This document shows, in pieces, positions 25,767 through 34,427 of a stretch of DNA of 64,000 nt; the stretch's first letter is position 1, and the number at the start of each line of letters is the position of its first letter. The notes beneath the pieces are model-generated. The model was not told the origin of the DNA. It made no database searches and saw only the letters and a list, made by a program, of their open reading frames with translations. Position numbers and translations under genes: made by a program. The DNA is from Bacilli bacterium (GTDB lineage: Bacteria > Bacillota_I > Bacilli_A > RF39 > UBA660): NCBI GenBank assembly GCA_017416535.1, contig JAFQCG010000001.1, forward strand, positions 761,013 through 825,012. Reading direction: 5' to 3'.

Positions 25767-26407
25767 TGAAAAAATTGAATAATAAAGGTATGACTGCAGT
25801 TGAAATTTTAGTATGTTTTGTACTCGTTGTAATTATTTCTGTTTCAATGTATACAACGGTTTCTTCATATCAGAATAAACAACAAATAGAGGCTTTTAAA
25901 GAAAAAATATTTACTTATAAAAACTTGCTAACTAAGGAAATAAATGATGATTTAATTAAAGATGGTTTAGTTACTGCTAAAATAACAAATTATCTTGTAG
26001 ATCCAGATTCTGGGGATGCAGATGCTATAATTGAAATGAATATGCGTAATGGAGATAAAAAGTGTTTAAAGATTACTAGTAAAAAAGCTTATGATTATTT
26101 CTATGATCCAAGTGAGATGGTTTCAACTGATGAGGGAGATAAACCAATGGGTGAAATTTTACCCGTTAGTGAGGATAAAGACGATGAATTTTTGATATCT
26201 TATGGTTTTTGTGGCAACGAAACTGAATATCCGATACCTGATTTAGGTTCTTCAAAAAATCCTAATGGTAAAAAAATATATGACTTAAGAATTAATAATG
26301 TAGAAGTTGAGGTTGAAAAATCTTTACTAAGTGTATATGTTGGATTTTATCATCCTGACTTAGGGACTAGATATGGAATTGATATTGTTTGTCCTGTAAA
26401 CTTTTAA
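25766..26407 (+). CDS. Type IV prepilin-like protein
   Basis: A 213-residue protein with leader MKKLNNKG then MTAVEILVCFVLVVIIS: a Met at +1 is accepted by prepilin peptidases and Glu is at +5. The C-terminal domain has three Cys. It is translationally coupled to the previous prepilin. Its stop TAA is the last three bases of TTAA (26404-26407), while the stop of the convergent ylbJ gene uses the first three on the other strand. No terminator hairpin is visible at this junction. Role as minor pilin inferred. Confidence 0.83.
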   Translation: MKKLNNKGMTAVEILVCFVLVVIISVSMYTTVSSYQNKQQIEAFKEKIFTYKNLLTKEINDDLIKDGLVTAKITNYLVDPDSGDADAIIEMNMRNGDKKCLKITSKKAYDYFYDPSEMVSTDEGDKPMGEILPVSEDKDDEFLISYGFCGNETEYPIPDLGSSKNPNGKKIYDLRINNVEVEVEKSLLSVYVGFYHPDLGTRYGIDIVCPVNF

Positions 26408-27282
26408 TATATTAGTAAGAATATTATTATAGAAATAATAGTTGATATTATTCTTCCAAATATAAATGACTTATAACTTAATGAAGTATCCGAGAGGATA
26501 CTTTTTATTTGTATATTTAGACTTAAACTTCCTAACGATAATGATGATATTATGATGATTGATCTTACTAATATACTAGGAATTAATGATGTTGAAAGAG
26601 GGCCTTTTATTAAGTCAAATGTTGAATTAATTAGTGCATAAATAGTTGGTGATTTGTTGATGTTATTTGTTATTATTACGGAGATTAAGTAGAAGAAAAT
26701 ATTTGTTCCATAAATTAATATTTGTAATTTTAATGATGATATTATGGCATTATTTAATGATATAGAAAATGGCAAGGTGATTTGATTTGATTTTAATATT
26801 TGTTTTTCTTTATTTTTGTTTAAAAATGAAAGCAATATATTACTTGAGATTAAGGAAATTAATATTTTTATTGCGATTTTTTTGGAATTTAATATTTGAG
26901 GTAGTGTACCAAGTATGAATAAAGGATTTGGGAAATGACAAAAACTAAGTAGTCGATTTGCTTCTTTTTCTGAAATATAATTTTTTTGATAAAGTTGTGT
27001 TATATATTTTGGTCCACTAGGGAAGCCACTTATTAAACTCATTATTATTACATAGGATGTTGCTGGTTTTTTAAATTTTATAAAGAATGTTTCTATTATT
27101 TGATAATTAATTAGTAGACTTGATATTGTAAATATTAAGAAACTTGAGGGGAATAATTTTGTTATAAAAAGATTTGTATATTCAATTATGTTTTTTGTTA
27201 TTAATTCTGAGTTCAGTAAATAAAGTGTCAATAAAATAATTAAAAAGATTAATATTATCTTTGATTTGTAATTTTTTTTCAT
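26404..27282 (-). CDS. ylbJ: YlbJ-like membrane protein (nucleoside-recognition/gate type)
   Basis: A 292-residue polytopic membrane protein with about eight hydrophobic segments. The YlbJ signature is clear: LISGFPSGPKYITQL near 85-100 and ANRLLSFCHFPNPLFILGT near 110-128. In sporulating bacilli YlbJ is made in the mother cell and is needed for heat-resistant spores, but close homologues occur more widely. It is encoded divergently from ylbL, its usual neighbour, so the ylb block has been rearranged rather than lost. No other sporulation gene is in the window. Function here is unknown. Confidence 0.85.
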   Translation of the reverse strand: MKKNYKSKIILIFLIILLTLYLLNSELITKNIIEYTNLFITKLFPSSFLIFTISSLLINYQIIETFFIKFKKPATSYVIIMSLISGFPSGPKYITQLYQKNYISEKEANRLLSFCHFPNPLFILGTLPQILNSKKIAIKILISLISSNILLSFLNKNKEKQILKSNQITLPFSISLNNAIISSLKLQILIYGTNIFFYLISVIITNNINKSPTIYALINSTFDLIKGPLSTSLIPSILVRSIIIISSLSLGSLSLNIQIKSILSDTSLSYKSFIFGRIISTIISIIIFLLIY

Positions 27283-27324
27283 AAAACTCCATTTCTTTGT
27301 TATAATTTCTATAGGGTGAATTTA

Positions 27325-28347
27325 ATGATAAAAAAGATTTATAATGCAGTTAAAGAATTTGTTGTTGATGAATACAAATTTTTAATTTGCATGCTTATTT
27401 TCTATATAGTATGCACGTTTCCAGTTAATTATTATATTATAATTGGTGGAGGGGTAAGCGATGTTGGCGAAAGAATTGAAATTACTGATGCAAGTAAAAG
27501 TAAAGGTAGTTTTAATTTAACTTATGTTTCTGAACTTAAGGGAACTGTCTTGACATATGGACTTAGTTATATAATTCCTACATGGGATAGAGAAAGTATG
27601 GATGATTATAAATATTCTACTACTGAAAGCTATGAAGATATTGAATTTAGAGGTGAACTTGATTTAGAAAGTACTAATGGTAGTGCGATAAGGAATGCAT
27701 ATAAGTTGGCTAATAAAGAATATAAAGAAACATCTTCTAAAATATATGTTATTGGTGTTTTTGATGAATATAAAACTAATTTTAAAATTAAAGATGAATT
27801 ATTAAGTGTTGATGGTAAAGTGTTTGAGACTGTTAAAGAATATTCAGATTATGTACAAAAATTTGATGTTGGTGATACTATTTCTGTAAAGATATTACGT
27901 AATGGTGATGAAAAAACTATTAAATGTAAATTGTATGAAGAAAAGAATAGAAAAATATTTGGTGTAGCTTTACAAATTTCTAAAAAGTATGAAACAAAGC
28001 CTAATATTGATATTAAATTTAATCCGGGAGAAGCGGGACCGTCTGGAGGTTTAATAACTACTTTGGATATTTATGATAAGTTGGTGAAAGAAGATATAAC
28101 TAAAGGATATGTTATTGCTGGAACTGGTTCTGTTGATGATAATGGGAATGTTGGTTCTATTGGAGGAGTTAAATATAAAGTTTTAGGAGCAGATGCAGGT
28201 GATGCTGATATATTCTTAGTACCAGCTGGGAAAAATTATAAAGAAGCTTTAAAAGTAAAAAAAGATAAAAAGTTAGATATTGAAATTATTAGTGTTAAAA
28301 CAGTGGAAGAAGCGATTGAAAAGTTAAGTAAAATTAAGAAGCAATAG
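27325..28347 (+). CDS. YlbL-like PDZ/Lon-type serine protease
   Basis: A 340-residue membrane-anchored protease. One helix (about 18-40) is followed by a PDZ domain (about 135-200, DELLSVDGKVFETVKEYSDYV region) and a Lon-type S16 domain. The Ser-Lys dyad is visible: Ser240 in AGPSGG and Lys283 in IGGVKYK. In B. subtilis YlbL degrades the cell-division inhibitor YneA after DNA damage together with CtpA; the target here is unknown. ATG 27325 is seven bases after agggtg; the GTG at 27316 is inside that site. Terminator stem includes its stop codon. Confidence 0.92.
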   Translation: MIKKIYNAVKEFVVDEYKFLICMLIFYIVCTFPVNYYIIIGGGVSDVGERIEITDASKSKGSFNLTYVSELKGTVLTYGLSYIIPTWDRESMDDYKYSTTESYEDIEFRGELDLESTNGSAIRNAYKLANKEYKETSSKIYVIGVFDEYKTNFKIKDELLSVDGKVFETVKEYSDYVQKFDVGDTISVKILRNGDEKTIKCKLYEEKNRKIFGVALQISKKYETKPNIDIKFNPGEAGPSGGLITTLDIYDKLVKEDITKGYVIAGTGSVDDNGNVGSIGGVKYKVLGADAGDADIFLVPAGKNYKEALKVKKDKKLDIEIISVKTVEEAIEKLSKIKKQ

Positions 28348-28370
28348 TGTCTAATCTATTGCTTTTTTTA
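28339..28370 (+). terminator. Intrinsic terminator containing a stop codon
   Basis: AAGCAATAG (28339-28347, whose last three bases are the stop) pairs with CTATTGCTT (28356-28364), then TTTTTT. Confidence 0.9.
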
Positions 28371-28403
28371 TTAGGTATGTTATAGTTAGAATAGGTGAAG
28401 TAT

Positions 28404-28946
28404 ATGAGAATTGGTATAGATTTAGATGATACAATTTGTAGAACTAGTGAAATGGTTCATGAGAAGATGGATGAATACTCTGCTAAAACAAATAGAGATG
28501 TTTTAGAAATTATGAGTAATGAACTTATAAGAGAACAATTTTTTGATGAATATTTACCTATAATTTATAAAGAAGTAGTTATTAAACATGATGTTAAAGA
28601 TGTTATTAGAAGACTTAGAAATAAGGGTAATGAAATATATATAATTACTGGAAGAAAACAATCTCAAATTCCAAATATTATGGAAATTACTGATAAATGG
28701 TTAGAAGATAATGGAATTGAATTTGATGGATTGTTTACTTCGGCTTATGGCGATACTAAAGCTGATGTTTGTAAAAGAGAACATATTGATTTAATGGTTG
28801 ATGATAATCCGTATAATTATAAGACTATTGTTGGTAATGGTGGTAAATGTTTATTGTTTGATGATCGAGATAAATACGATTTGAGACAAGATTATGTAAC
28901 CAGTTGGTTAGCTGCAGAAGAATATATAAATAAATTTAGAGGTTGA
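28404..28946 (+). CDS. HAD-superfamily 5'(3')-deoxyribonucleotidase-like protein
   Basis: A 180-residue NT5C-type HAD phosphatase. Motif I is GIDLDDTICRT (Asp6 and Asp8 region), motif II ITGR near 79 and motif III/IV near LMVDDNPYN (about 128). Such enzymes remove phosphate from deoxynucleoside monophosphates. ATG 28404 follows aggtgaag; the upstream GTG is inside that site. It stands alone between two terminators, the second of which has the TGA stop as its loop. A second, shorter HAD protein of similar type is at 52.6 kb. Confidence 0.87.
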   Translation: MRIGIDLDDTICRTSEMVHEKMDEYSAKTNRDVLEIMSNELIREQFFDEYLPIIYKEVVIKHDVKDVIRRLRNKGNEIYIITGRKQSQIPNIMEITDKWLEDNGIEFDGLFTSAYGDTKADVCKREHIDLMVDDNPYNYKTIVGNGGKCLLFDDRDKYDLRQDYVTSWLAAEEYINKFRG

Positions 28947-28959
28947 TACCTCTTTTTTG
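28938..28959 (+). terminator. Intrinsic terminator with the stop codon as its loop
   Basis: AGAGGT (28938-28943), loop TGAT (stop TGA 28944-28946), ACCTCT (28948-28953), then TTTTTT. Confidence 0.92.
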
Positions 28960-29219
28960 TTTCCCATAATTTCCCATATTCTTTTAATTTTTTATACATA
29001 TTTTGTTGTTATAATCAAAATAGAAAGGAGGTAAAAAGATAAAGTTATTAAAAAAATGATTTGAATCTTCTTTATGTGTGATTAATCGACACCGAGATAT
29101 TTTATATTAATTACATGAAAGGAGATGTTATGAATATAAATGATTTAAAAAAGAAGGTGATGCTAATAAGTATTAGATGAGTTTAATAACTCGTGTTATA
29201 CTATTGGTAGGTGATTAGT
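28960..29219 (+). promoter_or_regulatory. 260-base leader of the two-component operon with short ribosome-site-led frames
   Basis: No full gene is seen. A TATAAT-like box (near 29011) is followed by a perfect SD (aaggagg) leading only to ATA-initiated KLLKK and then TGA, with an open stretch FESSLCVINRHRDILY beyond the TGA. A second strong SD (aaaggag) precedes ATG 29130, which encodes a 16-residue peptide MNINDLKKKVMLISIR ending in TGA. The block then runs into an imperfect hairpin (ATAAC/GTTAT) and the response-regulator ribosome site. It may be a leader peptide region or a decayed small gene. Confidence 0.4.
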
Positions 29220-29879
29220 ATGTTTAGAATATGCCTGGTAGAGGATGAAATAGATTTAGCAAATCTTATTAAAACTTATTTAGAAAAGGCTGGGTATCAA
29301 GTAACTTTATTTAATAAGGGAAATGATGCTTTAAATTATATTGGTAATGATGTTGACTTATGGATACTTGATATTATGCTTGGTGATGATGTTAATGGTT
29401 ACGATATAATTAAAGAGATACGTAAGAAGGATAATAATGTTCCAGTTATATTTACTTCAGCTAGAGATCAAGACTTAGATAAAATATTAGGATTAGAACT
29501 TGGTAGTGACGATTATATAACTAAACCATATTCTTCTAAAGAACTAGTTTTAAGGGTTAATAATATAATTAAAAGAGTTTACAAAGATAAAATAGCAACA
29601 AGTATTAATTATGATGATTATGTTATTGATGTTGATAAGAGAATGGTTTTTCAAAATGATGTAGAAATTAAAATGACTACGTTAGAATTTGACTTGCTTG
29701 TATTGTTTTTGAAAAATAAAGAAAAAACTTTTTCTCGTGAAGAAATACTAAATGTGGTTTGGGGCAATGATTATTTTGGCTCTGATAGAGTTGTTGATGA
29801 CTTAGTTCGTAGAGTTAGAAAAAAATTACCTAAGTTAAATTTAGATGCAATATATGGGTATGGGTATAGATTATTATGA
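29220..29879 (+). CDS. OmpR/PhoB-family response regulator
   Basis: A 219-residue regulator with a receiver domain (acidic VEDE at 7-10, phospho-acceptor Asp51 in LDIML, Thr/Ser in TSAR near 84, Lys in TKPYS near 105) and a C-terminal winged-helix DNA-binding domain (TTLEFDLLVLFLKNKEKTFS, then DDLVRRVRKKL and YGYGYRLL). ATG 29220 is chosen because GTG 29211 lies inside the ribosome site aggtgatt. It overlaps the kinase gene by four bases. The stimulus cannot be inferred. Confidence 0.93.
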   Translation: MFRICLVEDEIDLANLIKTYLEKAGYQVTLFNKGNDALNYIGNDVDLWILDIMLGDDVNGYDIIKEIRKKDNNVPVIFTSARDQDLDKILGLELGSDDYITKPYSSKELVLRVNNIIKRVYKDKIATSINYDDYVIDVDKRMVFQNDVEIKMTTLEFDLLVLFLKNKEKTFSREEILNVVWGNDYFGSDRVVDDLVRRVRKKLPKLNLDAIYGYGYRLL

Positions 29880-31156
29880 AACTTAGTAAGATTAAGTTAA
29901 GTAAACAGTTACTTATTATCATTGCTATTGCATTTGCATTATTATTTACGTCTTTAGGCGTTATTCTTCCTAAAGTATTGATACCTGTTGCGGAAGCTAA
30001 TCTTTATAATTATTTAAGTGAACCATTAAAATATATGGATGGGGAATTTGATAAAAAACTAGATAATACAGAGGTTGCTTACTTGTATGTACTTGATAAA
30101 TATAATATGTTAGCTAGTGATAATCTTAATGATATTATTAAGATTAAGGATCCGAAAGATTTACTAAATAAGATAACTGATGTTTATGGAAAATTTGATT
30201 ATAATCATAGAACCTATTACTACTATACTATTACTAATGATAACATTATTAAGATAGCTATTTCTAATGATAATTATATTAATCGTACTAAGGCAAATAT
30301 TTTAGGTACTATATTTCCAATAGTATTAATTACCTTTTTGATTATTGGTCTTATTTTGGGTATTTGGTCTTTAATAATTGTTTTAAAGATTGAAAAACTA
30401 AAATTAAAAATAGATAATATTGATAATTTGGATTTTGATCATTCTATAGAAATGGAATCAGATGATGAATTGAAGTCGCTTGCTTTAGCAATAGAAGATA
30501 TGCGAGTTTCACTTATTAATCAAGAAAAATATCGCAGTCAAATGTATCAAAATATATCGCATGATTTTAAAACACCTCTCACTGTTATAAAATCATATAT
30601 TGAAGCTGTTGAAGATGAAGTTGAAGATGAAAGGACAGCTCTTCAAGTTATTAAACAGCAAACTACAAAATTAGAACAAAAAGTACACTCACTTCTTTAC
30701 TTAAATAAACTTGACTATCTTAAGGATTCTAAAATAAATAAAAATGAACAAGTTGATATGGTTTCTATTATTAATTCTGAAGTTGAAAAGTTTAAGTTTC
30801 ATAATAAAGAAATAGATTTTGTTACTGATATTGATAAGAAATCTAAATATTATGGTACTAATGAGCATTGGGAAACTATATTTGATAATTTATTAGGGAA
30901 TTTTATGAGATATGCTAAAAAGACTATTAAAATAACAGCTAAGCAAAACAAACTCATTTTATATAATGACGGTGAAAATATTGATAAGAATCTTCTTGAA
31001 GGAATTTTTACTCCTTTCCGGAAAGGGATTAAAGGTGAGTTTGGTCTTGGCTTATCTATTGTTAAGAAGACTTTAAATATTATGGATTATGATATTATTA
31101 TTAGAAATGAGAAAAAAGGTGTGTCATTTATAATTTTTAAAGAGAATCGAAAATGA
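29876..31156 (+). CDS. Membrane sensor histidine kinase
   Basis: A 426-residue kinase with two membrane helices (about 12-32 and 141-168) around an extracellular sensor of about 110 residues that is Tyr/Asp/Asn-rich and lacks a recognised fold. Cytoplasmic side: HAMP-like segment, H-box NISHDFKTPLT near 225-235, N-box FDNLLGNFMRYAKK near 340, G-box GLGLSIVKK near 398. ATGA overlap with the response regulator shows coupling. The terminator hairpin contains the TGA stop. Ligand unknown. Confidence 0.93.
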   Translation: MKLSKIKLSKQLLIIIAIAFALLFTSLGVILPKVLIPVAEANLYNYLSEPLKYMDGEFDKKLDNTEVAYLYVLDKYNMLASDNLNDIIKIKDPKDLLNKITDVYGKFDYNHRTYYYYTITNDNIIKIAISNDNYINRTKANILGTIFPIVLITFLIIGLILGIWSLIIVLKIEKLKLKIDNIDNLDFDHSIEMESDDELKSLALAIEDMRVSLINQEKYRSQMYQNISHDFKTPLTVIKSYIEAVEDEVEDERTALQVIKQQTTKLEQKVHSLLYLNKLDYLKDSKINKNEQVDMVSIINSEVEKFKFHNKEIDFVTDIDKKSKYYGTNEHWETIFDNLLGNFMRYAKKTIKITAKQNKLILYNDGENIDKNLLEGIFTPFRKGIKGEFGLGLSIVKKTLNIMDYDIIIRNEKKGVSFIIFKENRK

Positions 31157-31168
31157 TTCTCTTTTTTT
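31139..31168 (+). terminator. Intrinsic terminator containing a stop codon
   Basis: AAAGAGAATC (31139-31148), loop GAAAAT, GATTCTCTTT (31155-31164), then T-run. The stop TGA is 31154-31156. Confidence 0.92.
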
Positions 31169-31174
31169 GTTTTG

Positions 31175-31203
31175 TTTACTATAGGATAAAAATTTGATAT
31201 AAT
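31175..31203 (+). promoter_or_regulatory. Predicted sigma-A promoter of the yitT-type gene
   Basis: TTTACT (31175-31180), 17-base spacer, TATAAT (31198-31203). Confidence 0.6.
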
Positions 31204-31224
31204 TTATGAAGATAGGAGGTATAT

Positions 31225-32103
31225 ATGAGTTATATTCGCAATAAAAAATTTGAATTTATTGTTTCATTTGTTTTACTTACTTTTGGTTCTTTAATAGCTG
31301 CAATTGCACTTTCTAATTTTTTACTACCAAACAATATTTTAGATGGTGGAGTTAATGGGATTTCGTTTATCGTTTCAAAATTAACAAATTTTTCATTGCC
31401 TCTTTTGGTTATATTATTTAATATTCCGTTTATGTTTGTCGGATATAAGAGTTTAGGAAAAAGTTTTTTATATAGAACAATTTATTCTGTCGTTGCTTTT
31501 TCGTGTTTTTTGAGTATATTTGAACATTTTGGTAGTTTTACAAATGAAATTTTGTTAGCAACTGTATTTGGTGGATTATTACTTGGTGTTGGAGTAGGTA
31601 TTATTATTAGATTTGGTGGTTGTATTGATGGTACTGAGTCTTTGGCGATGGTTATTAGTAAAAAAACGAATTTAAGTGTAGGACAAATAATTCTTGTTTG
31701 TAATTTAATAATTTATACTGTAGGTGGTTTTATTTTCGGATGGGATCGTGCGATGTATTCGTTACTTACATATGTAATTACATTTAAATTTATTGATGCA
31801 GTAAGTGAAGGTTTAGAACAAGCTAAGGCTGCTTTGATTATTACAGAGAAAGGTACTAAACTTTCTAAGGAAATATATAAAAAACTCGGTAGAACAACAA
31901 CTACTATTAAGGCTAAGGGTTTAATTAGTGGAGATAAAGAAGTTTTATATTGTGTTTTAACGAGAATTGAACTTTTTGAGTTAAGACATTTGGTAGAGCA
32001 GATGGACGAAAGTGCTTTTGTTACAGTTTTAGAAGTTTCTGATATTATAGGAAGCCATATAAAATCTACTGCGGGACTAAGAAAAATTTTAAATAAAAAG
32101 TAA
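31225..32103 (+). CDS. YitT family (DUF161/DUF2179) membrane protein
   Basis: A 292-residue protein with five to six membrane helices in residues 12-200 and a cytoplasmic DUF2179 domain from about 205 (AALIITEKGTKLSKEI, then YCVLTRIELFELRHLV and DESAFVTVLEVSDIIG). Family marks include LPNNILDGGVNGISFI near 32-47 and IIRFGGCIDGTESLA near 127-141. YitT proteins are widespread in Bacillota with no proven transport substrate. Single-gene unit with own promoter and terminator, just upstream of the NAD island. Confidence 0.92.
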   Translation: MSYIRNKKFEFIVSFVLLTFGSLIAAIALSNFLLPNNILDGGVNGISFIVSKLTNFSLPLLVILFNIPFMFVGYKSLGKSFLYRTIYSVVAFSCFLSIFEHFGSFTNEILLATVFGGLLLGVGVGIIIRFGGCIDGTESLAMVISKKTNLSVGQIILVCNLIIYTVGGFIFGWDRAMYSLLTYVITFKFIDAVSEGLEQAKAALIITEKGTKLSKEIYKKLGRTTTTIKAKGLISGDKEVLYCVLTRIELFELRHLVEQMDESAFVTVLEVSDIIGSHIKSTAGLRKILNKK

Positions 32104-32110
32104 AATTATT

Positions 32111-32142
32111 AAAAAAGAACTAATTTTTTTAGTTCTTTTTTT
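32111..32142 (+). terminator. Intrinsic terminator after yitT-type gene
   Basis: AAAAAAGAACTAA pairs with TTAGTTCTTTTTT across a T-rich loop. Confidence 0.85.
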
Positions 32143-32205
32143 GTTGGTATATAAAGAAAAAAAGAGGTAACATTAAAATCTTTTTAAAAAAATGTTAAAA
32201 ACATA

Positions 32206-32234
32206 TTGACAAAATGTTTTGTTATTAATATAAT
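32206..32234 (+). promoter_or_regulatory. Near-consensus promoter of the pncA operon
   Basis: TTGACA (32206-32211), 17-base spacer, TATAAT (32229-32234). The -10 lies inside operator copy 1, so a bound repressor would block it. Confidence 0.88.
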
Positions 32235-32245
32235 GTTAGTAACAA
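32219..32245. promoter_or_regulatory. NAD-island operator copy 1 (on the pncA promoter)
   Basis: TTGTTATTA (32219-32227), nine-base spacer containing the -10, TAGTAACAA (32237-32245); 8 of 9 arm positions match the palindrome TTGTTATTA-N9-TAATAACAA. Predicted NrtR site. Confidence 0.75.
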
Positions 32246-32274
32246 GTGAAGAAAACTTGTAAATTTTAAAACCT

Positions 32275-32301
32275 TTGTTATTAATAAAATGTAAATAAGA
32301 G
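32275..32301. promoter_or_regulatory. NAD-island operator copy 2 (pncA leader)
   Basis: TTGTTATTA (32275-32283), nine-base spacer ATAAAATGT, degenerate right arm AAATAAGAG that merges with the pncA ribosome site. It is 56 bases downstream of copy 1 and is identical over 28 bases to copy 3. Confidence 0.65.
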
Positions 32302-32312
32302 GAGTGATTAAA

Positions 32313-32906
32313 ATGAATAAGGTTAAAAATTTGAAAGTTTATAAAGGGATGCTAATAGTAGTTGACATGGTTAATGGATTTGTTAGAGAAGGAGTTTTGC
32401 ATGATGAAAAAATTGCTTTAGTAATTCCAAGACAAATTGAATTGATTAAAGATGCAAAATCTAGAGGAGACTTGATTGTTTTTATTAAAGATACTCATGA
32501 TGAAAATGCTGTTGAATTTAAAAGATTTGGTGGAACAAAACATTGTGTTAGAGGAACTAGTGAAGCTAACTTAGTAGATGAACTTTTACCTTTTGAAAAT
32601 GATGAAGATACAATATCAATTGAAAAAAATTCTACAAGTTATATGGAAGCGCCAGAGTTTAGAAACTTAATTGCAGGGCTTACAAATATTGAAAGAGTTG
32701 ATGTGGTTGGATGTTGTACAGATATATGTGATTTTAATGGAACTATGGGACTTGCTAATTACTTAGACCAAAATAATAGAAATGTAGAATTAAATGTACA
32801 TACTGATGCAGTTGCTACATATGCACAAGATGCTAGAGGTGCTTATGTTGATGCAGCATACTTACTAATGGAACAACAAGGTATCCAATTAGTGAAAAAG
32901 AGATAG
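32313..32906 (+). CDS. pncA: Nicotinamidase (isochorismatase-like hydrolase)
   Basis: A 197-residue cysteine hydrolase that deamidates nicotinamide to nicotinate. The catalytic triad is visible: Asp18 in VVDMVNGF, Lys105 in SIEKNS and Cys139 in CCTDIC (equivalent of the TDxC motif). ATG 32313 follows aggagtg; GTG 32304 lies inside it. First gene of the NAD island, under a consensus promoter with two operators. The nicotinate it yields is the substrate of the next gene. Confidence 0.88.
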   Translation: MNKVKNLKVYKGMLIVVDMVNGFVREGVLHDEKIALVIPRQIELIKDAKSRGDLIVFIKDTHDENAVEFKRFGGTKHCVRGTSEANLVDELLPFENDEDTISIEKNSTSYMEAPEFRNLIAGLTNIERVDVVGCCTDICDFNGTMGLANYLDQNNRNVELNVHTDAVATYAQDARGAYVDAAYLLMEQQGIQLVKKR

Positions 32907-32924
32907 AATTATTTTTTTAAACAT

Positions 32925-32951
32925 ATGTTATTAATAAAATGTAAATAAGAG
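32925..32951. promoter_or_regulatory. NAD-island operator copy 3 (pncB leader)
   Basis: ATGTTATTA (32925-32933), spacer ATAAAATGT, AAATAAGAG (32943-32951), directly before the pncB ribosome site. No clear promoter was seen here, so it may act on a weak promoter or in the transcript. Confidence 0.6.
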
Positions 32952-32963
32952 GAGAGATGAAAT

Positions 32964-34427
32964 ATGGAAAATAAAACTTTAATGACTGATTTTTATGAGT
33001 TAACAATGGCTCAAACATACTTTAATGAAGGGAAAAAAGATGAACAAGTTTACTTTGATTTATTCTTTAGAAAGAATCCTTTTGAAGGAGGATATACAGT
33101 AAGTGGTGGACTTGATGAAACTATTAAATATATTAAAAACTTTAAATTTGGAGAAGAAGAAATTGAATATCTTAGAAGTTTAGGGAAGTTTAGTGATGAA
33201 TTTTTAAATTATTTAAGTAATTTAAAATTTGAAGGAGATATTTATGCAGTGCCTGATGGAACTATGGTTTTTCCAAATGAACCAGTTCTTACAGTTAAAG
33301 CAGATGTTGTTACTGCTCAATTAATTGAAACTGCGTTACTTACAAACTTTAATCATGGCAGTTTAGTTACAACTGCTGCGAAAAGAATTACTAGTGAAGC
33401 TAAAAATATTCCAGTAATGGAATTTGGAGCAAGAAGAGCTCGTGGTATTGATTCTGCTATTGAAGCAAGTAAATGTGCATTTATTGGTGGATGTTCAGGG
33501 ACATCTAATACATATGCCGGTATGAAACATAAGATTCCTGTGCTTGGAACAATGGCTCATTCTTTAGTAACTGAAGCTGATAGTGAATATGATGCATTCT
33601 TAGGATATGCAAAAAGTAATCCAGAAAATTGTATTTTCTTAGTAGATACATATGATACTTTAAGAAGTGGTATTCCTAATGCTATTAGGGTTGCTGATGA
33701 ATATTTAAAACCAAATGGTTATAAATTTAAAGGTATTAGAATTGATAGTGGAGATTTAGCTTATTTATCTAAAGAAGCAAGAAAAATGTTAGATGAAGCT
33801 GGATATCAAGATGCAACAATTTGCTTATCTAATGGATTAAGTGAACATACAATCCGTGATTTATTAAATCAAGGTGCGGTAATTGATAGCATTGGTGCTG
33901 GAGATAATATTGCTGCTCCTAAGGAAAGAGTTGGGGGAGTTTATAAATTAGTTGCAGTAGAAAAAGATGGTGAAGCAGAACCTAGAATTAAAGTAAGTAA
34001 TGATAGCGTTAAAACAATTAACCCTGGTTATAAAAAAGTATATCGTTTCTATGATAAGGAAACTGGATATGCTTTAGGTGATGTAATTGCTTTATCTGAT
34101 GAAAGAATTGCTATAGATAAATTTACATTAGTACATCCAACAGAGACTTGGAAAAAGACTGAGTTAGAAAACTATAATGTTCGTGAATTACAAGTTCCAG
34201 TTTTTAAAAATGGTGAATTAGTGTATGAAGATCCAACATTAAAAGAAAAACAAGTATATTGCCAAGAAGAATTTGAAACATTATATCCAGAAGTTACAAG
34301 AATTCGTATGCCACATGAATATTATGTTGACTTAACTGATAAGTTAAGAGAACTTAAGAATGAATTAATTGCCCTACATGGTGGTAATGCTGTAGGAGAA
34401 AGACCAACTGTGAAGGTGAAGAAATAA
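32964..34427 (+). CDS. pncB: Nicotinate phosphoribosyltransferase
   Basis: A 487-residue enzyme joining nicotinate and PRPP (with ATP) to give NaMN, the entry step of the Preiss-Handler route. Features: MTDFYELTMAQTYF near 7-20, FGARRARGIDSAIEA near 155-170, PVLGTMAHSLV near 192-202 with the phosphorylatable His, IRIDSGDLAYLSK near 258-270 and the C-terminal VYCQEEFETLYPEVTR. Length fits the bacterial type. SD aggagaga. It overlaps the next gene by one base. Confidence 0.95.
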   Translation: MENKTLMTDFYELTMAQTYFNEGKKDEQVYFDLFFRKNPFEGGYTVSGGLDETIKYIKNFKFGEEEIEYLRSLGKFSDEFLNYLSNLKFEGDIYAVPDGTMVFPNEPVLTVKADVVTAQLIETALLTNFNHGSLVTTAAKRITSEAKNIPVMEFGARRARGIDSAIEASKCAFIGGCSGTSNTYAGMKHKIPVLGTMAHSLVTEADSEYDAFLGYAKSNPENCIFLVDTYDTLRSGIPNAIRVADEYLKPNGYKFKGIRIDSGDLAYLSKEARKMLDEAGYQDATICLSNGLSEHTIRDLLNQGAVIDSIGAGDNIAAPKERVGGVYKLVAVEKDGEAEPRIKVSNDSVKTINPGYKKVYRFYDKETGYALGDVIALSDERIAIDKFTLVHPTETWKKTELENYNVRELQVPVFKNGELVYEDPTLKEKQVYCQEEFETLYPEVTRIRMPHEYYVDLTDKLRELKNELIALHGGNAVGERPTVKVKK

